DNA of 64,000 nt from Paenibacillus sp. JCM 10914 (GCF_001315105.1 NZ_BAZR01000002.1:400232-464231); one strand, 5' to 3'; numbered from the stretch's first letter, positions 8,278 to 15,769 are shown. The notes: generated by a model from the letters alone, not told the origin. Program-made: numbers and translations.

Positions 8278-8578
8278 CATGGTTTGGGAGGTGCAGGATG
8301 TTGGATGTGGTAATATAGGTAAATAGGACCAAGTGAGCGAGGAATGAGCGGGTCTTTGGATTGGGTAGGCGGGTCAAATGAAATTGGAGACGTGATATGT
8401 GGCTGAAAGCTGAAATGGACTGCGTTTTGCGCATGGAGAGCGGTAAGCATGGCTTCACCGTCAGTTGCTAGACGATCAACGATTGTGCTGGTGCAGGGTA
8501 GGATTCAAGAATACAGCGAACGTGTGTTGGATTTGCGAAGTTCTTAGAATCGCGGTATTTTGGTGGATTAGCGAAGTT
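8278..8578 (+). other. Intergenic region before the cassette-like array
   Basis: No ORF with a ribosome site is seen. The repeated string GCGAAGTTC-TAGA occurs at about 8535 and again at 8571, the second leading into the first recognisable arm of the array (8579). Otherwise nothing is recognised. Confidence 0.5.
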
Positions 8579-8599
8579 CGTAGATATGGAGTTAGCTGA
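8579..8599 (+). repeat. Right half-site at the start of the array (element 0)
   Basis: CGTAGATA (8579-8586), a 4-base gap and GTTAGCTGA (8591-8599). It matches the right arms of the later elements except for a gap 3 bases shorter, and no left arm is found upstream. It could be the first insertion point, or a truncated element. Confidence 0.6.
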
Positions 8600-8636
8600 A
8601 ATTTCCTAAATAATTATAGAACAAGGCGTTGATAGA

Positions 8637-9098
8637 ATGGACAAAAATGCACGTCAATTTAGAATAAAACAACTAAAACTAAAGATCAAAAAAGAAAATC
8701 AAACTTCATCATTATTTACTGAGTGTATTGAAGCTTTAGGTGAAGAAATTAGAGTATATAGTTTAGATGAATCAGTTAGAATAGTAGCCCTTATGGTTGT
8801 AACTTTTCCATTTACTAATTGGGGTAGGGTTGATTGGAAAGAAATTGAGAATAAAACCTTATTAAAGAACTTGAAAGAATTAAATGAAGGATTCAAACTT
8901 GATTTAAAAAGGGAATATTATGTTATTTGGGATGAAATGAATTTATCCGTAATTGAAGCAAAACTAGAAGATATAATTGATAATGAAGATGATGTCGTAG
9001 CAGTAGGATTTGATACTTGGATAGTTAATTTCGAAATGAAAACAATTATAGAAGTGCATCATGAAGGCGAAATACATATAGGAACATTAAATTTTTAA
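8637..9098 (+). CDS. CDI-toxin-immunity-like protein
   Basis: A 153-residue acidic cytoplasmic protein, very AT-rich. The pattern SLFTECIEALGEEI, WGRVDWKEIENK, YYVIWDEMNLSVIEA and DDVVAVGFDTWIVN...IIEVHHEGEIHIG matches proteins annotated in Bacilli as CDI toxin immunity proteins, as I remember them. Such proteins bind and neutralise one cognate contact-dependent toxin; no toxin gene is next to it. It is the only ORF of unit C1, between GTTAGCTGA (8591) and element 1. No strong ribosome site is seen before the ATG. Confidence 0.6.
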   Translation: MDKNARQFRIKQLKLKIKKENQTSSLFTECIEALGEEIRVYSLDESVRIVALMVVTFPFTNWGRVDWKEIENKTLLKNLKELNEGFKLDLKREYYVIWDEMNLSVIEAKLEDIIDNEDDVVAVGFDTWIVNFEMKTIIEVHHEGEIHIGTLNF

Positions 9099-9126
9099 TC
9101 GAAGGTAATGCTCCGTAGAGGCAACA

Positions 9127-9300
9127 TCAGCTAACATTATATCCACGCATCGGAGCCTGGCGGCTCCTCGGTCCGCCCGAAGCAGAATGGCAGAGGAGTG
9201 GAATCAGGCGGACACATCCGCACCGACTAACCGCATCGCGGCCGGCTGCTGGCGCAGCCTTAAGTCGGTGGGACGTCGTGGATACAGTAACGTTATCAGA
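9127..9300 (+). repeat. Palindromic element 1 (174 bp)
   Basis: Left arm TCAGCTAAC, gap ATTA, TATCCACG (9140-9147); right arm CGTGGATA (9277-9284), gap CAGTAAC, GTTATCAGA (9292-9300). The inner part folds as two further hairpins (GTCCGCC/GGCGGAC, CACCGACT/AGTCGGTG). It shares GTGGAATCAGGC with element 2. Confidence 0.85.
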
Positions 9301-9374
9301 AATTCCTTGAAAGGATTAGATTAAACATACTTATAAAAGTGGAAGTGGCTTGTCTTAGGAGAGGAGAGAAGAAA

Positions 9375-9896
9375 ATGATTGAATTACGAAAAATAACCGG
9401 GGATAACATAGATGAAGTAATAGCATTTGAAGTTGGAGAAAACCAGAAAGACTTTATACAAACTACTAACCTCAGAAGCTTTGCAGACGCTCATATGTTG
9501 AACACAGACGGGATACCAGCGACTCCCAATGCCATTTATGCCGATGGAGTTGCGGTTGGATTTTTGATGTATATTTATGATACGTTGGATCATGAATCAT
9601 TTGATAATGAAGTTTTTTACGGGAAGAAGAGCTATTTTATATGGCATATTATGATTGACAAGAGTTATCAGGGGAAAGGATATGGCAAACTTGCCTTTGA
9701 AAAAATGTTGATGGATATTGAAAATATGCCATATGGGGAAGCAGAATATGTAAGCCTCTTTTATCGAACAAGTAATGTCATAGCTAAAACATTATACGCT
9801 TCATTTGGTTTCGTAGATACAGGAATCATTCAGGATAATTCGATGTTGGCGATTAAAAAACTAGATGGGAAAATAACAGAATCCTTAGTAGAATAG
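9375..9896 (+). CDS. GNAT-family N-acetyltransferase
   Basis: A 173-residue acetyltransferase that would move an acetyl group from acetyl-CoA to an amine. The CoA-binding loop is visible as QGKGYGKLAF (R/QxxGxG/A, about residue 98), with the following helix and a late FYRTSNVIAKTLYASFGF segment typical of the fold; similarity is closest to spermidine/polyamine acetyltransferases of the PaiA/BltD kind, but the substrate is not certain. The ATG at 9375 follows AGGAGAGGAGAG; the upstream in-frame codons are not used. Cargo of unit C2. Confidence 0.85.
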   Translation: MIELRKITGDNIDEVIAFEVGENQKDFIQTTNLRSFADAHMLNTDGIPATPNAIYADGVAVGFLMYIYDTLDHESFDNEVFYGKKSYFIWHIMIDKSYQGKGYGKLAFEKMLMDIENMPYGEAEYVSLFYRTSNVIAKTLYASFGFVDTGIIQDNSMLAIKKLDGKITESLVE

Positions 9897-10099
9897 GCTT
9901 TCTAGGGGAGAAATGTAATCTATCAACGTCTCGACTTATAACAACTAAAAATAGCCTCCTTAATTAACAGAATTTTGAAACTTAGTATTAGCAAAAAATA
10001 TAATACTTATAAAGCAATCAAGCGCGATTGTTATAGAATTACTAGGTAGAAAATGATCAATCTTTATTATAAAAATCGCATAGTATTTCACAAAGAATT

Positions 10100-10134
10100 A
10101 ACTCGTTTTGATCAATCATTTTTCAAAGCGAGTT
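10100..10134 (+). terminator. Long hairpin in the untranslated part of unit C2
   Basis: AACTCGTTTTGA pairs with TCAAAGCGAGTT (11 of 12) around an 11-base loop; only a weak T tail. It lies in a 350-base stretch without an ORF between the GNAT gene and element 2. It may be a terminator or a structured RNA. Confidence 0.45.
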
Positions 10135-10248
10135 CTTATCATATAAATATAATATGGATTTTGAGGATAGTTTAGATCAAACTTTAATCCAAACCAACAT
10201 TAAGAGAATTAAAGAATGTTGAAGGTGAATCAAAGTTGCCAAGGAACT

Positions 10249-10413
10249 TCTGATAACATAGTATCTACGCTGCGGAGGACGAGCCCCCTTGATCTGCCTG
10301 AGGTAGTTCGTGGAAGTGGAATCAGGCAGATAACCCTGCGAGGCTAAGTCCGTCGGACCCGGCGCGTTCGCGCCTTAAGCCTCTCGGTTCGTAGATACGG
10401 GAACGTTATCAGA
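10249..10413 (+). repeat. Palindromic element 2 (165 bp)
   Basis: Left arm TCTGATAAC, gap ATAG, TATCTACG (10262-10269); right arm CGTAGATA (10390-10397), gap CGGGAAC, GTTATCAGA. Inner hairpins ATCTGCCTG/CAGGCAGAT and GAGGCTAAG/CTTAAGCCTC give the same branched plan as element 1. Confidence 0.85.
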
Positions 10414-10461
10414 AATTAATGCCAGTAGAATATGTTTTGAATGATAGTTTGGGGGTGTGAA

Positions 10462-10659
10462 ATGAAAAGAAAACTTGCAGATCGATTGGATTGGAATCGT
10501 GTATTACATCGAAAATTTATAAGCAAATTTGTTGATGAAGTCGATTTTAAAGGACATATAACTTTAATAAGTATTTATCAAGTAAAGGAATCACTTAGAA
10601 GAAATATTAAAATAAATGAAGATGACTATAGACTGGCAAAGAGTGTAATGACTGATTAA
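10462..10659 (+). CDS. Short DUF402-like protein, probably truncated
   Basis: A 65-residue ORF with GGGGGTG 5-11 bases before its ATG. Residues 1-52 (MKRKLADRLDWNRVLHRKF, then DFKGHITLISIYQVKESL) match the start of a Bacillus protein group I know as DUF402-like, which is about twice as long. After KESL the similarity ends and the tail RRNIKINEDDYRLAKSVMTD is unrelated, so the gene seems cut short. DUF402 proteins are small beta-barrels, some of them phosphatases. Cargo of unit C3. Confidence 0.5.
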   Translation: MKRKLADRLDWNRVLHRKFISKFVDEVDFKGHITLISIYQVKESLRRNIKINEDDYRLAKSVMTD

Positions 10660-10753
10660 TAAAAGAAATTGAAAGAATGGAAAACAATAATATAAAGAAT
10701 AGTACAAATCATTTTGAATACATTTTGATGGAATCTCAAGGAAGGCATTAACA

Positions 10754-10878
10754 TCCGATAACATCATATTCACGCATTGGGATTTCGCCCTCGGCCCTAG
10801 AAGCGGCTTCAAGGAAGGCGTTGCTGTGGACACACCCGGCATTCGCCGGGCGTCGTGAATATACGAAACGTTATCTGA
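10754..10878 (+). repeat. Palindromic element 3 (125 bp)
   Basis: Left arm TCCGATAAC, gap ATCA, TATTCACG (10767-10774); right arm CGTGAATA (10854-10861), gap of 8, GTTATCTGA (10870-10878). The inner part has CACCCGGC/GCCGGGCG-type pairing. Confidence 0.85.
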
Positions 10879-10932
10879 AAGGGCTGCGAATTGGATTAAA
10901 ATGAAAAGATCAAAGTCAATATATAAGAACGC

Positions 10933-10961
10933 TTGTACGCAGATTTAAATAAAGGTAAAAT
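10933..10961 (+). promoter_or_regulatory. Promoter of the small toxin gene
   Basis: TTGTAC (10933-10938), 17-base spacer, TAAAAT (10956-10961). The same layout and the string AGGTAAAATATAACTA recur at 26074-26102. Confidence 0.65.
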
Positions 10962-11017
10962 ATAACTACAATTGAATCTTGGGTGGGCATGGTTTCCCTT
11001 CGAAAGGAGGTGAAGCC

Positions 11018-11113
11018 ATGGAAGTAAAGGATGCATTAACGATAATGTTCCTCTTTGGATCATTCATTCTTGCACTTTTAACTTACATTAACAATAACAA
11101 TAAGAGAAAGTAA
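11018..11113 (+). CDS. Putative type I toxin (holin-like membrane peptide, TxpA/BsrG class)
   Basis: A 31-residue peptide, MEVKDALTIMFLFGSFIL then ALLTYINNNNKRK: one membrane helix and a basic polar tail, as in the small peptides annotated as putative holin-like toxins in Paenibacillus and Bacillus. Members of this class depolarise the membrane when an antisense RNA no longer blocks them. The ribosome site AAAGGAGGTGAAGCC is very strong, and CCTTCG just before it can pair with it. GGGTGGG at 10981 can pair with CCCACCC at 11117, the 5'-3' pairing often seen in such toxin messages. Cargo of unit C4. Broken relatives at 6119 and 26074. Confidence 0.75.
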   Translation: MEVKDALTIMFLFGSFILALLTYINNNNKRK

Positions 11114-11153
11114 AAACCCACCCAAAGGTTAGCTGCCGAAGGTGGGTTTTGTT
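11114..11153 (+). terminator. Terminator of the toxin message
   Basis: AAACCCACC pairs with GGTGGGTTT around an 18-base loop and is followed by T-rich sequence. Confidence 0.85.
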
Positions 11154-11196
11154 CCTGTGACTTAGAAGGGAATAAACCATCCAAGCCAATTGTATG

Positions 11197-11262
11197 GACC
11201 AAGTGTTAGCAGCACTTGGTCTTTATCAAATATATAGTATCATATTTGAAAAGATGTATCAA
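11197..11262 (-). ncRNA. Possible antisense (antitoxin) RNA start region
   Basis: On the minus strand TTGATA (11262-11257), a 17-base spacer and TACTAT (11239-11234) form a promoter that would start an RNA near 11227, running towards the 3' end of the toxin gene. Its first bases include the perfect 9-bp hairpin GACCAAGTG/CACTTGGTC (11197-11221), which on the + strand could instead act as a second terminator. Inferred from position only. Confidence 0.4.
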
Positions 11263-11340
11263 AGCATTGAATGAAAATGAAAACATTATTGAAAAGACGA
11301 ATTAAATTATATTGAAAGCGATTCGAAGAAGGCATCCCCC

Positions 11341-11385
11341 TCAGATAACAATATATCTACGCTTCGGGCCATTCGGGCCTGTTAT
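11341..11385 (+). repeat. Palindromic element 4, shortened
   Basis: Left arm TCAGATAAC, gap AATA, TATCTACG (11354-11361) is complete. Then only CTTCGGGCCATTCGGGCCT and a GTTAT remain; the CGTRRATA arm is missing, apparently by deletion. Confidence 0.7.
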
Positions 11386-11410
11386 TTCGTATCATTTAGT
11401 ATTTCGATTT

Positions 11411-11734
11411 ATGAAAATAAAATATCGACTAATGAGATACTCTTTTTTAATTTTTGTGATATCTATCTTATCAATGATTTACGGATTAACTTTAGGATTA
11501 GCGTGGAAAGAATCTCGCACGTTGTCAATTGGATTTATAGTTTTCTTTATTTTTATGTTAGGTGTATTGAAACTCATGGATTTTCTAGTGAACAATCAAG
11601 CTAAAAGAATTTTAAAACAGAAAAATAATATTGAACCAAACGGTTTATCTTGGCGAATAGAAAAGTTCGAAGAGATGCAGTTGAACCTTATAAAAGAATA
11701 TTTAGTCAACGCCTCGCTATATAAAGAGGATTAA
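11411..11734 (+). CDS. Small membrane protein of unknown function
   Basis: A 107-residue ORF with two predicted membrane helices (about residues 8-30 and 40-57) and a charged C-terminal tail (RILKQKNN...EKFEEMQLNLIKEYL). No clear ribosome site precedes the ATG, and the frame stays open upstream through the shortened element 4, so expression signals were probably lost with the deletion. I do not recognise the family. Cargo of unit C5. Confidence 0.5.
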   Translation: MKIKYRLMRYSFLIFVISILSMIYGLTLGLAWKESRTLSIGFIVFFIFMLGVLKLMDFLVNNQAKRILKQKNNIEPNGLSWRIEKFEEMQLNLIKEYLVNASLYKED

Positions 11735-11799
11735 ATTAAATTGCTGATAGAAATGATTGAGAAAGACATTGATAGAAGAAGACTTTCGCCACTTATTAA

Positions 11800-11937
11800 C
11801 CCCGGAATTTTTTAGTGAATGTTATTAAAAGATTCTCTAGTGAAATAAAAGAAATAATTTTCACTGATGATAATGTTTATAAAAAAAAGTTGTTAGAAAA
11901 ACTTAAAGACATATTGATAGGTTATAAAGAGAATTGA
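11800..11937 (+). pseudogene. Gene remnant in unit C5
   Basis: Frame open from 11800 to TGA 11937 (VIKRFSSEIKEIIFTDDN, KKKLLEKLKDILIGYKEN), preceded in another frame by EDFRHLLTPEFFS. Together they look like the tail of a small soluble protein with broken frame. Family not recognised. Confidence 0.35.
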
Positions 11938-11955
11938 AACCAATAAATATTGACT

Positions 11956-12055
11956 TCACATAACATAATATTCACGCTGCGTACATTCGTCCTTGGTCCG
12001 GTATTCGCCGGACACCCAGCCTACGCTGGGTCGTGAATACAGGAACGTTATGTGA
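11956..12055 (+). repeat. Palindromic element 5 (100 bp)
   Basis: Left arm TCACATAAC, gap ATAA, TATTCACG (11969-11976); right arm CGTGAATA (12032-12039), gap CAGGAAC, GTTATGTGA (12047-12055). Inner hairpins GGTCCGG/CCGGAC and CCCAGC/GCTGGG. The most compact complete copy. Confidence 0.85.
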
Positions 12056-12176
12056 AATCAGCGCAAGAAAAAATCAAATAAAACCTATTCAATTAACTAA
12101 CAGGCGGATAGAGTAGTTCTTTTGTCCAATTTGTATGAATAATTAAATGCGGTTGTGTCGGGAGGTAGTCAGAGAG

Positions 12177-12320
12177 ATGAATTCTTTTGAAATCTATAAA
12201 GCAGTTCGAACCTGGGAAGATATGCGAGTCCTTGAAATAGATTTGCTAAAACGAGGGGAAGATAAAGATCATTCAAAACTTCTTAAATGTAAAGAGGTTA
12301 TAAGGGGAAGGGCTTTATAA
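12177..12320 (+). CDS. Small protein, 47 residues, unknown
   Basis: ATG at 12177 follows GGGAGGTAG by 8 bases, a good ribosome site. The product is soluble and charged (MNSFEIYKAVRTWEDMRVLE, IRGRAL end) with helical character. No family recognised. It is the only ORF with a good start in unit C6, which begins at GTTATGTGAA (12047) and ends at TTCACATAAC (12391-12400). Confidence 0.5.
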   Translation: MNSFEIYKAVRTWEDMRVLEIDLLKRGEDKDHSKLLKCKEVIRGRAL

Positions 12321-12391
12321 AACCCAGAAACGGAAGACTCTATACATATGAAAGACAATGATTTTGAGTTAACTCGAAGAAGCACCACGCT

Positions 12392-12500
12392 TCACATAAC
12401 AACATTCAGCAGCAGCCGGATCTTATACTCCAGACAATTATCATGTGAGCTTTGAGCTCAATGATTGGATCGGAGCTATATCTATTCTGAGTAACATTAT
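12392..12500 (+). repeat. Palindromic element 6, left arm only
   Basis: TCACATAAC (12392-12400) is followed by AACATTCAGC, a damaged TATTCACG arm. No right arm is found; instead TGAGC/GCTCA and other short palindromes occur to about 12500. The 5' end of unit C7 is therefore missing. Confidence 0.6.
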
Positions 12501-12639
12501 TTATTTGATAAGCAAACAAATTTTATTCGAAATTCCATATATAAAGTGAAGTTAAGAAACAAAGAATTTGATGAAAGAAATAAAAACAATCACGAATGAT
12601 AATAAATTTAAAAACCGAAAGCTTTGGTGGTGATTTGTA

Positions 12640-13113
12640 GTGATTGAATTCAGACAATTTAAAGAAGAGGATTCAGTGAGTGTCTGTTTAATAATGAAAG
12701 AATACCCAATTCAGTTTCCAACGTTTGTAATCGACCGTTATTCGCTTAGGTGGGCTCACTTTGTAACTAATGAAGGTGAGTCTAAATCAAACTTTTACGT
12801 AGCTACTAAGTTTAATAAAGTAATTGGACATTCAGGCTTCATTTATAATATAGAAAAAAATATGTATGAGATAGTGGGAGTTGTTGTTTCTAAGGATTAT
12901 TCGAGACAGGGAATAGGAAGAGAATTATTAGAGATTATATGTTCGTGTATTAAAAAACTCGGCAGTCAAAAAGTAATACTGTATACATTAGGACATCCCG
13001 AGAATCAAGGGACGATTGATTTTTACAAATCAATTGGATTTGAGTTGGTGGACTTTGAAGAAGATTTCTTCGTTCAAGGTTATTCCAGAGTGACTTTTTT
13101 TAGAAACTTATAA
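12640..13113 (+). CDS. GNAT-family N-acetyltransferase
   Basis: A 157-residue GNAT protein. The CoA loop is SRQGIGRELL (about residue 87), with the IVGVVVSKDY strand before it and TIDFYKSIGFE after it, all in the expected order and spacing. The substrate is unknown. It starts with GTG at 12640, 7 bases after GGTGGTGA. AT-rich, like the other units. Cargo of unit C7; stop codon only 25 bases before element 7. Confidence 0.85.
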   Translation: MIEFRQFKEEDSVSVCLIMKEYPIQFPTFVIDRYSLRWAHFVTNEGESKSNFYVATKFNKVIGHSGFIYNIEKNMYEIVGVVVSKDYSRQGIGRELLEIICSCIKKLGSQKVILYTLGHPENQGTIDFYKSIGFELVDFEEDFFVQGYSRVTFFRNL

Positions 13114-13137
13114 GATAAATCTGAGAAGAGCAATCCT

Positions 13138-13303
13138 TCAGATAACAACATATTCACACATTCTGAAATTCTGCCCTTGGTCCGACAGAGGAATTTTTGA
13201 TAAGCGGGATTAGCTGGACAACGCTGCACTGGATAAGTCTGATGATCCAAGCTCTGACGCTTTTAAGCCAGTAAAGGTTCGTAAATACAACAACGTTATG
13301 TGT
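13138..13303 (+). repeat. Palindromic element 7 (166 bp)
   Basis: Left arm TCAGATAAC, gap AACA, TATTCACA (13151-13158); right arm CGTAAATA (13280-13287), gap CAACAAC, GTTATGTGT (13295-13303). The TATTCAC/GTAAATA pairing has one mismatch, and the inner stem is less GC-rich, so this copy is drifting. Confidence 0.8.
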
Positions 13304-13370
13304 AGTTAGTGCTAGCACTAGAAGATCATAAATTCATATAACCATAAAGCCAGAAGGGATTGATTAATAG

Positions 13371-13685
13371 ATGAATCATAATGATCAAAATTCAATATCC
13401 TGGTTTGTTGAAGAGATGCACTTTGAGACAATTCGAGAAGCGCGTGAATGGGTTTATAGTGGTGCTTATAACGATATAGGTTACTTTTTTGATGGTTATA
13501 AAACGAAAGACCCAAAATTAGCTTATGCGCTATTGTTTGAACTAGTAAGATCAAACACAATTCATGGGCATAGACATGATGTTCATTGTGATGAGGAACA
13601 TCTAGAAGGATCAATTACCTATAAGGTCTGGATAACTAATAAGAAATATGACTACCCCAAAATTACAAATGATCCAATTAAATAG
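13371..13685 (+). CDS. Hypothetical protein, 104 residues
   Basis: A soluble acidic protein with a WFVEEMHFETIREAREWVYSG helical start and a histidine-rich middle (NTIHGHRHDVHCDEEH), which could bind metal. The family is not recognised. The AGAAGGGATTG site lies 10 bases before the ATG at 13371. Cargo of unit C8, whose ends are 15/18 complementary (13295 and 13738). Confidence 0.55.
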   Translation: MNHNDQNSISWFVEEMHFETIREAREWVYSGAYNDIGYFFDGYKTKDPKLAYALLFELVRSNTIHGHRHDVHCDEEHLEGSITYKVWITNKKYDYPKITNDPIK

Positions 13686-13720
13686 TTCGAGAAAAATCTA
13701 TAATTGAGAGTTCAAAGCAG

Positions 13721-13751
13721 GCAATAACTACGCATGACAATATATCATGCG
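13721..13751 (+). repeat. Palindromic element 8, collapsed
   Basis: GCAATAACTACGCATGAC is the 3' box of unit C8; AATATATC follows as in other left arms, but then TCATGCG closes a small perfect palindrome with CGCATGA. No GC-rich centre or GTTAT box remains. The array ends here. Confidence 0.55.
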
Positions 13752-14076
13752 AATCGTTTTTTAAATCCCTCAAAACGCCTCCAGCCCTTATCCACAAGGC
13801 TTTGCACCACCCCACTACTTCGCTGGTCTCGGTATAACTTGTCGTAACTCACATCAGTCAAATAAGCTTGCCGATATTGAAAGCGGTCTTTTTATCGAAG
13901 TGAAAAATATAAACGCTGTCTATACTTTTTGCTAACTTTGCTCAAGAAATGAACAGAGGCTGTCCTAAGGATCAAATTTATACTTATACAGCACCTCCAT
14001 CAACGGCTCTCCCTTGAACCCCTCCTCCTGCTTAAGCTATGATGAAATCGTGTCAAGCAAGAGGAGGAACAAGTAC
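13752..14076 (+). other. Intergenic region between array and crp-like gene
   Basis: No ORF is supported. Base composition returns to that of the host genes. GAGGAGGAAC at 14061-14070 is the ribosome site of the next gene. Confidence 0.5.
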
Positions 14077-14597
14077 ATGATGGTTCACAAAGGTGAAATT
14101 TTATTTCGGCAAGGAGAGGCCGTTCCTTGTTTCACGTTAAAAGCGGCATGCTGAAGATTGAGCGCTTGCACCAGGACGGCCATGCCCTGCTGGTGAATCT
14201 GATTGTGCCCGGCGAGACGATACCGCATCACTCGCTGATTACCCCGAAGCCTTATTTCGGGACGGCGGTAGGTCTAGTCACGAGCGAAGTTGAAGTTTAC
14301 CGCCTCGAGGACTGGTATCGATCATTGGAACAAGACCCAGTTCGTTACCGAACGATCGCGCTCCAGCTTCAGGACAAGCTGAGAATGATGCAGGTGCGGA
14401 TTGACCAACTGAGCGCAATCGAACCGATCGAGCGGCTACGCAAACTACAGCGGTGGTTTGAACAATATATTTCGCCTTCCAGTCTGACGGATGTACTGAC
14501 CCAGGTCGAGATTGGCCAACTGATCGGCCTGCGTCGGGAGACGGTGAACCGTTTGCTGCGTCAAGAGAGGCTGGCCACCGGACCAAAGAACTCGTAA
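14077..14597 (+). pseudogene. Crp/Fnr-family regulator, frame break near base 14127
   Basis: The ATG at 14077 behind GAGGAGG opens MMVHKGEILFRQGEAVPC; the frame must shift at 14124-14130 to continue FHVKSGMLKIERLHQDG, the usual cyclic-nucleotide-binding fold (about residues 1-95). It then runs through a long dimer helix (QLQDKLRMMQVRIDQL) to the helix-turn-helix TQVEIGQLIGLRRETVNRLL. No Fnr-type cysteine cluster is seen. The gene converges on hmp and overlaps it by 37 bases; the hmp promoter holds a Crp/Fnr-type site, so it probably activates hmp. The break may be a sequence error or a recent mutation. Confidence 0.75.
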
Positions 14598-15769
14598 CGG
14601 ATACGATCCGATGGGATGCCAAGCTTTAAGAGAGCGTCATTCATCGTCTTCATGAACGGGATTGGACCGCAGAAATAATACGTTGCCGATGTGCCTGGCA
14701 CCGTGTCCTTTAGCCATTCCCAATCCAGCACACCCACTTTATGATAACCGGTATCCATTTCTTCCGGGCTGCTGTAACACCAGCGGTACGCGATATTCGG
14801 ATATGCCTGTGCGAGATCCTCGACGTGCTGCTTCATAGCATGTACGCGACCGTTGCGGGCTGCATGGATGAACATGACTTCCCGTTCGGGCTGCTGCTCG
14901 GCAATGGTGTTGAGCATACTGATCATCGGCGTGAGTCCGACACCGCCGCTAATCAGGACAACCGGAGAGCGGTCGTTCAAGTCGAGCGTGAAATCGCCCG
15001 CTGGGGCGGAGAGCTCCACCCTATCGTTTTCCGATACCGCATCGTGGAGATAGTTAGAAACTTTCCCTTGCGGGGTTTCTAATCCCTCGGCCTCACGTTT
15101 CACTGATATCCTGTAGTAAGGCTTCCCGGGCGCATCGGACAGGCTGTACTGGCGGTTTAGCGTAAAAGTCTCATCCGAAATCTGCAATCTCAAGCTGACA
15201 TATTGACCAGGCTCAAAAACGGGTAGCGGGGTGCCGTCTGCAGGAACCAGATAAAAGGAGGTGATAACATCGCTCTCCTGTATTTTCCGTTCGACCCGGA
15301 ACGGTTTGAATCCGCTCCAGCCGCCGGACTGTTTCTCCGCTTGTGCATACATCTCATTCTCAACGGTGATGAAAGCATCTGAAATGACTCCGTAAGCTTC
15401 CTTCCATGCATCCAAAATCTCGTCGGTCGCCGCATCGCCAAGCACTTCCTTGATCGCTCCAAGCAGATGATGTCCGACAATCGGATAATGCTCCGGCTTC
15501 ACGCCGAGGCTGCGATGCTTGTGGGCAATCTGTCTCTCGGCTGGCAAAATGGTTTCCAGACGATCGATATGAAGCGCTGCCGCATAAACCGTATTGGCTA
15601 GTGCGGCTTGTTGTTTGCCCCGCTGCTGGTTCGCATGATTAAAAATATTTAGCAGTTCGGGATGCGCCTTGAACATATTACGGTAAAATGTAGAGGTAAT
15701 CGTCACTCCGTGTTGTTCCAACACAGGCACCGTCGATTTAATCGTGGCAATGGTTTTCTCGGTTAACAT
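14561..15769 (-). CDS. hmp: Flavohaemoprotein (nitric oxide dioxygenase)
   Basis: Converts nitric oxide and oxygen to nitrate with NAD(P)H. The 402-residue protein has the three standard parts: globin domain 1-140 (B10 Tyr in STFYRNMF, proximal His in AHKHRSLGV), FAD domain (RQYSLSD, about 205) and NAD domain ([10 protein letters not shown], about 270; YFCGP near the end). Length is normal. It starts with ATG at 15769. Upstream lie a TATAAT box, a Crp/Fnr-like site and an inverted repeat, pointing to control by oxygen or nitrosative stress. Confidence 0.96.
   Translation of the reverse strand: MLTEKTIATIKSTVPVLEQHGVTITSTFYRNMFKAHPELLNIFNHANQQRGKQQAALANTVYAAALHIDRLETILPAERQIAHKHRSLGVKPEHYPIVGHHLLGAIKEVLGDAATDEILDAWKEAYGVISDAFITVENEMYAQAEKQSGGWSGFKPFRVERKIQESDVITSFYLVPADGTPLPVFEPGQYVSLRLQISDETFTLNRQYSLSDAPGKPYYRISVKREAEGLETPQGKVSNYLHDAVSENDRVELSAPAGDFTLDLNDRSPVVLISGGVGLTPMISMLNTIAEQQPEREVMFIHAARNGRVHAMKQHVEDLAQAYPNIAYRWCYSSPEEMDTGYHKVGVLDWEWLKDTVPGTSATYYFCGPIPFMKTMNDALLKLGIPSDRIRYEFFGPVASLS

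Larger units (their letters stand above)
8591..13738 (+). mobile_element. Array of eight ORF units separated by one-way palindromic elements (integron-cassette-like, no integrase)
   Basis: Each unit begins at a GTTA-box, carries one AT-rich + strand ORF (C4 and C6 very small) and ends at a complementary TAAC-box, followed by a GC-rich palindrome. Unit ends, counted by eye: C1 8591 against 9135 13/16 complementary, C2 9292 against 10257 14/15, C3 10405 against 10762 16/19, C4 10870 against 11349 15/19, C6 12047 against 12400 10/10, C8 13295 against 13738 15/18. C5 and C7 have lost their 5' boxes. The palindromes share AAC-N4-TATYYACG on the left and CGTRRATA-N7/8-GTT on the right. Integron gene cassettes show this same own-end complementarity. 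The classical GTTRRRY core and an IntI gene are absent. Confidence 0.7.

Noticed and set aside
8114..8458. Minus-strand ORF of 114 codons
   Set aside because: Shadow of the MerR gene end and of a non-coding region; low-complexity translation and no ribosome site.
9127..13303. CRISPR array
   Set aside because: The repeats are 100-174 bp, palindromic, unequal and separated by whole genes; no short regular spacers and no cas genes.
9127..13303. Ordinary rho-independent terminators as the full explanation of the palindromes
   Set aside because: They have no T run, share fixed boxes and spacers, and their outer boxes pair with the far end of the neighbouring ORF unit.
8591..13738. A classical integron array with attC sites
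   Set aside because: The core boxes (GTTATCA, GTTATGT, GTTAGCT) do not fit GTTRRRY and no intI or attI is seen; only the layout and end complementarity agree.
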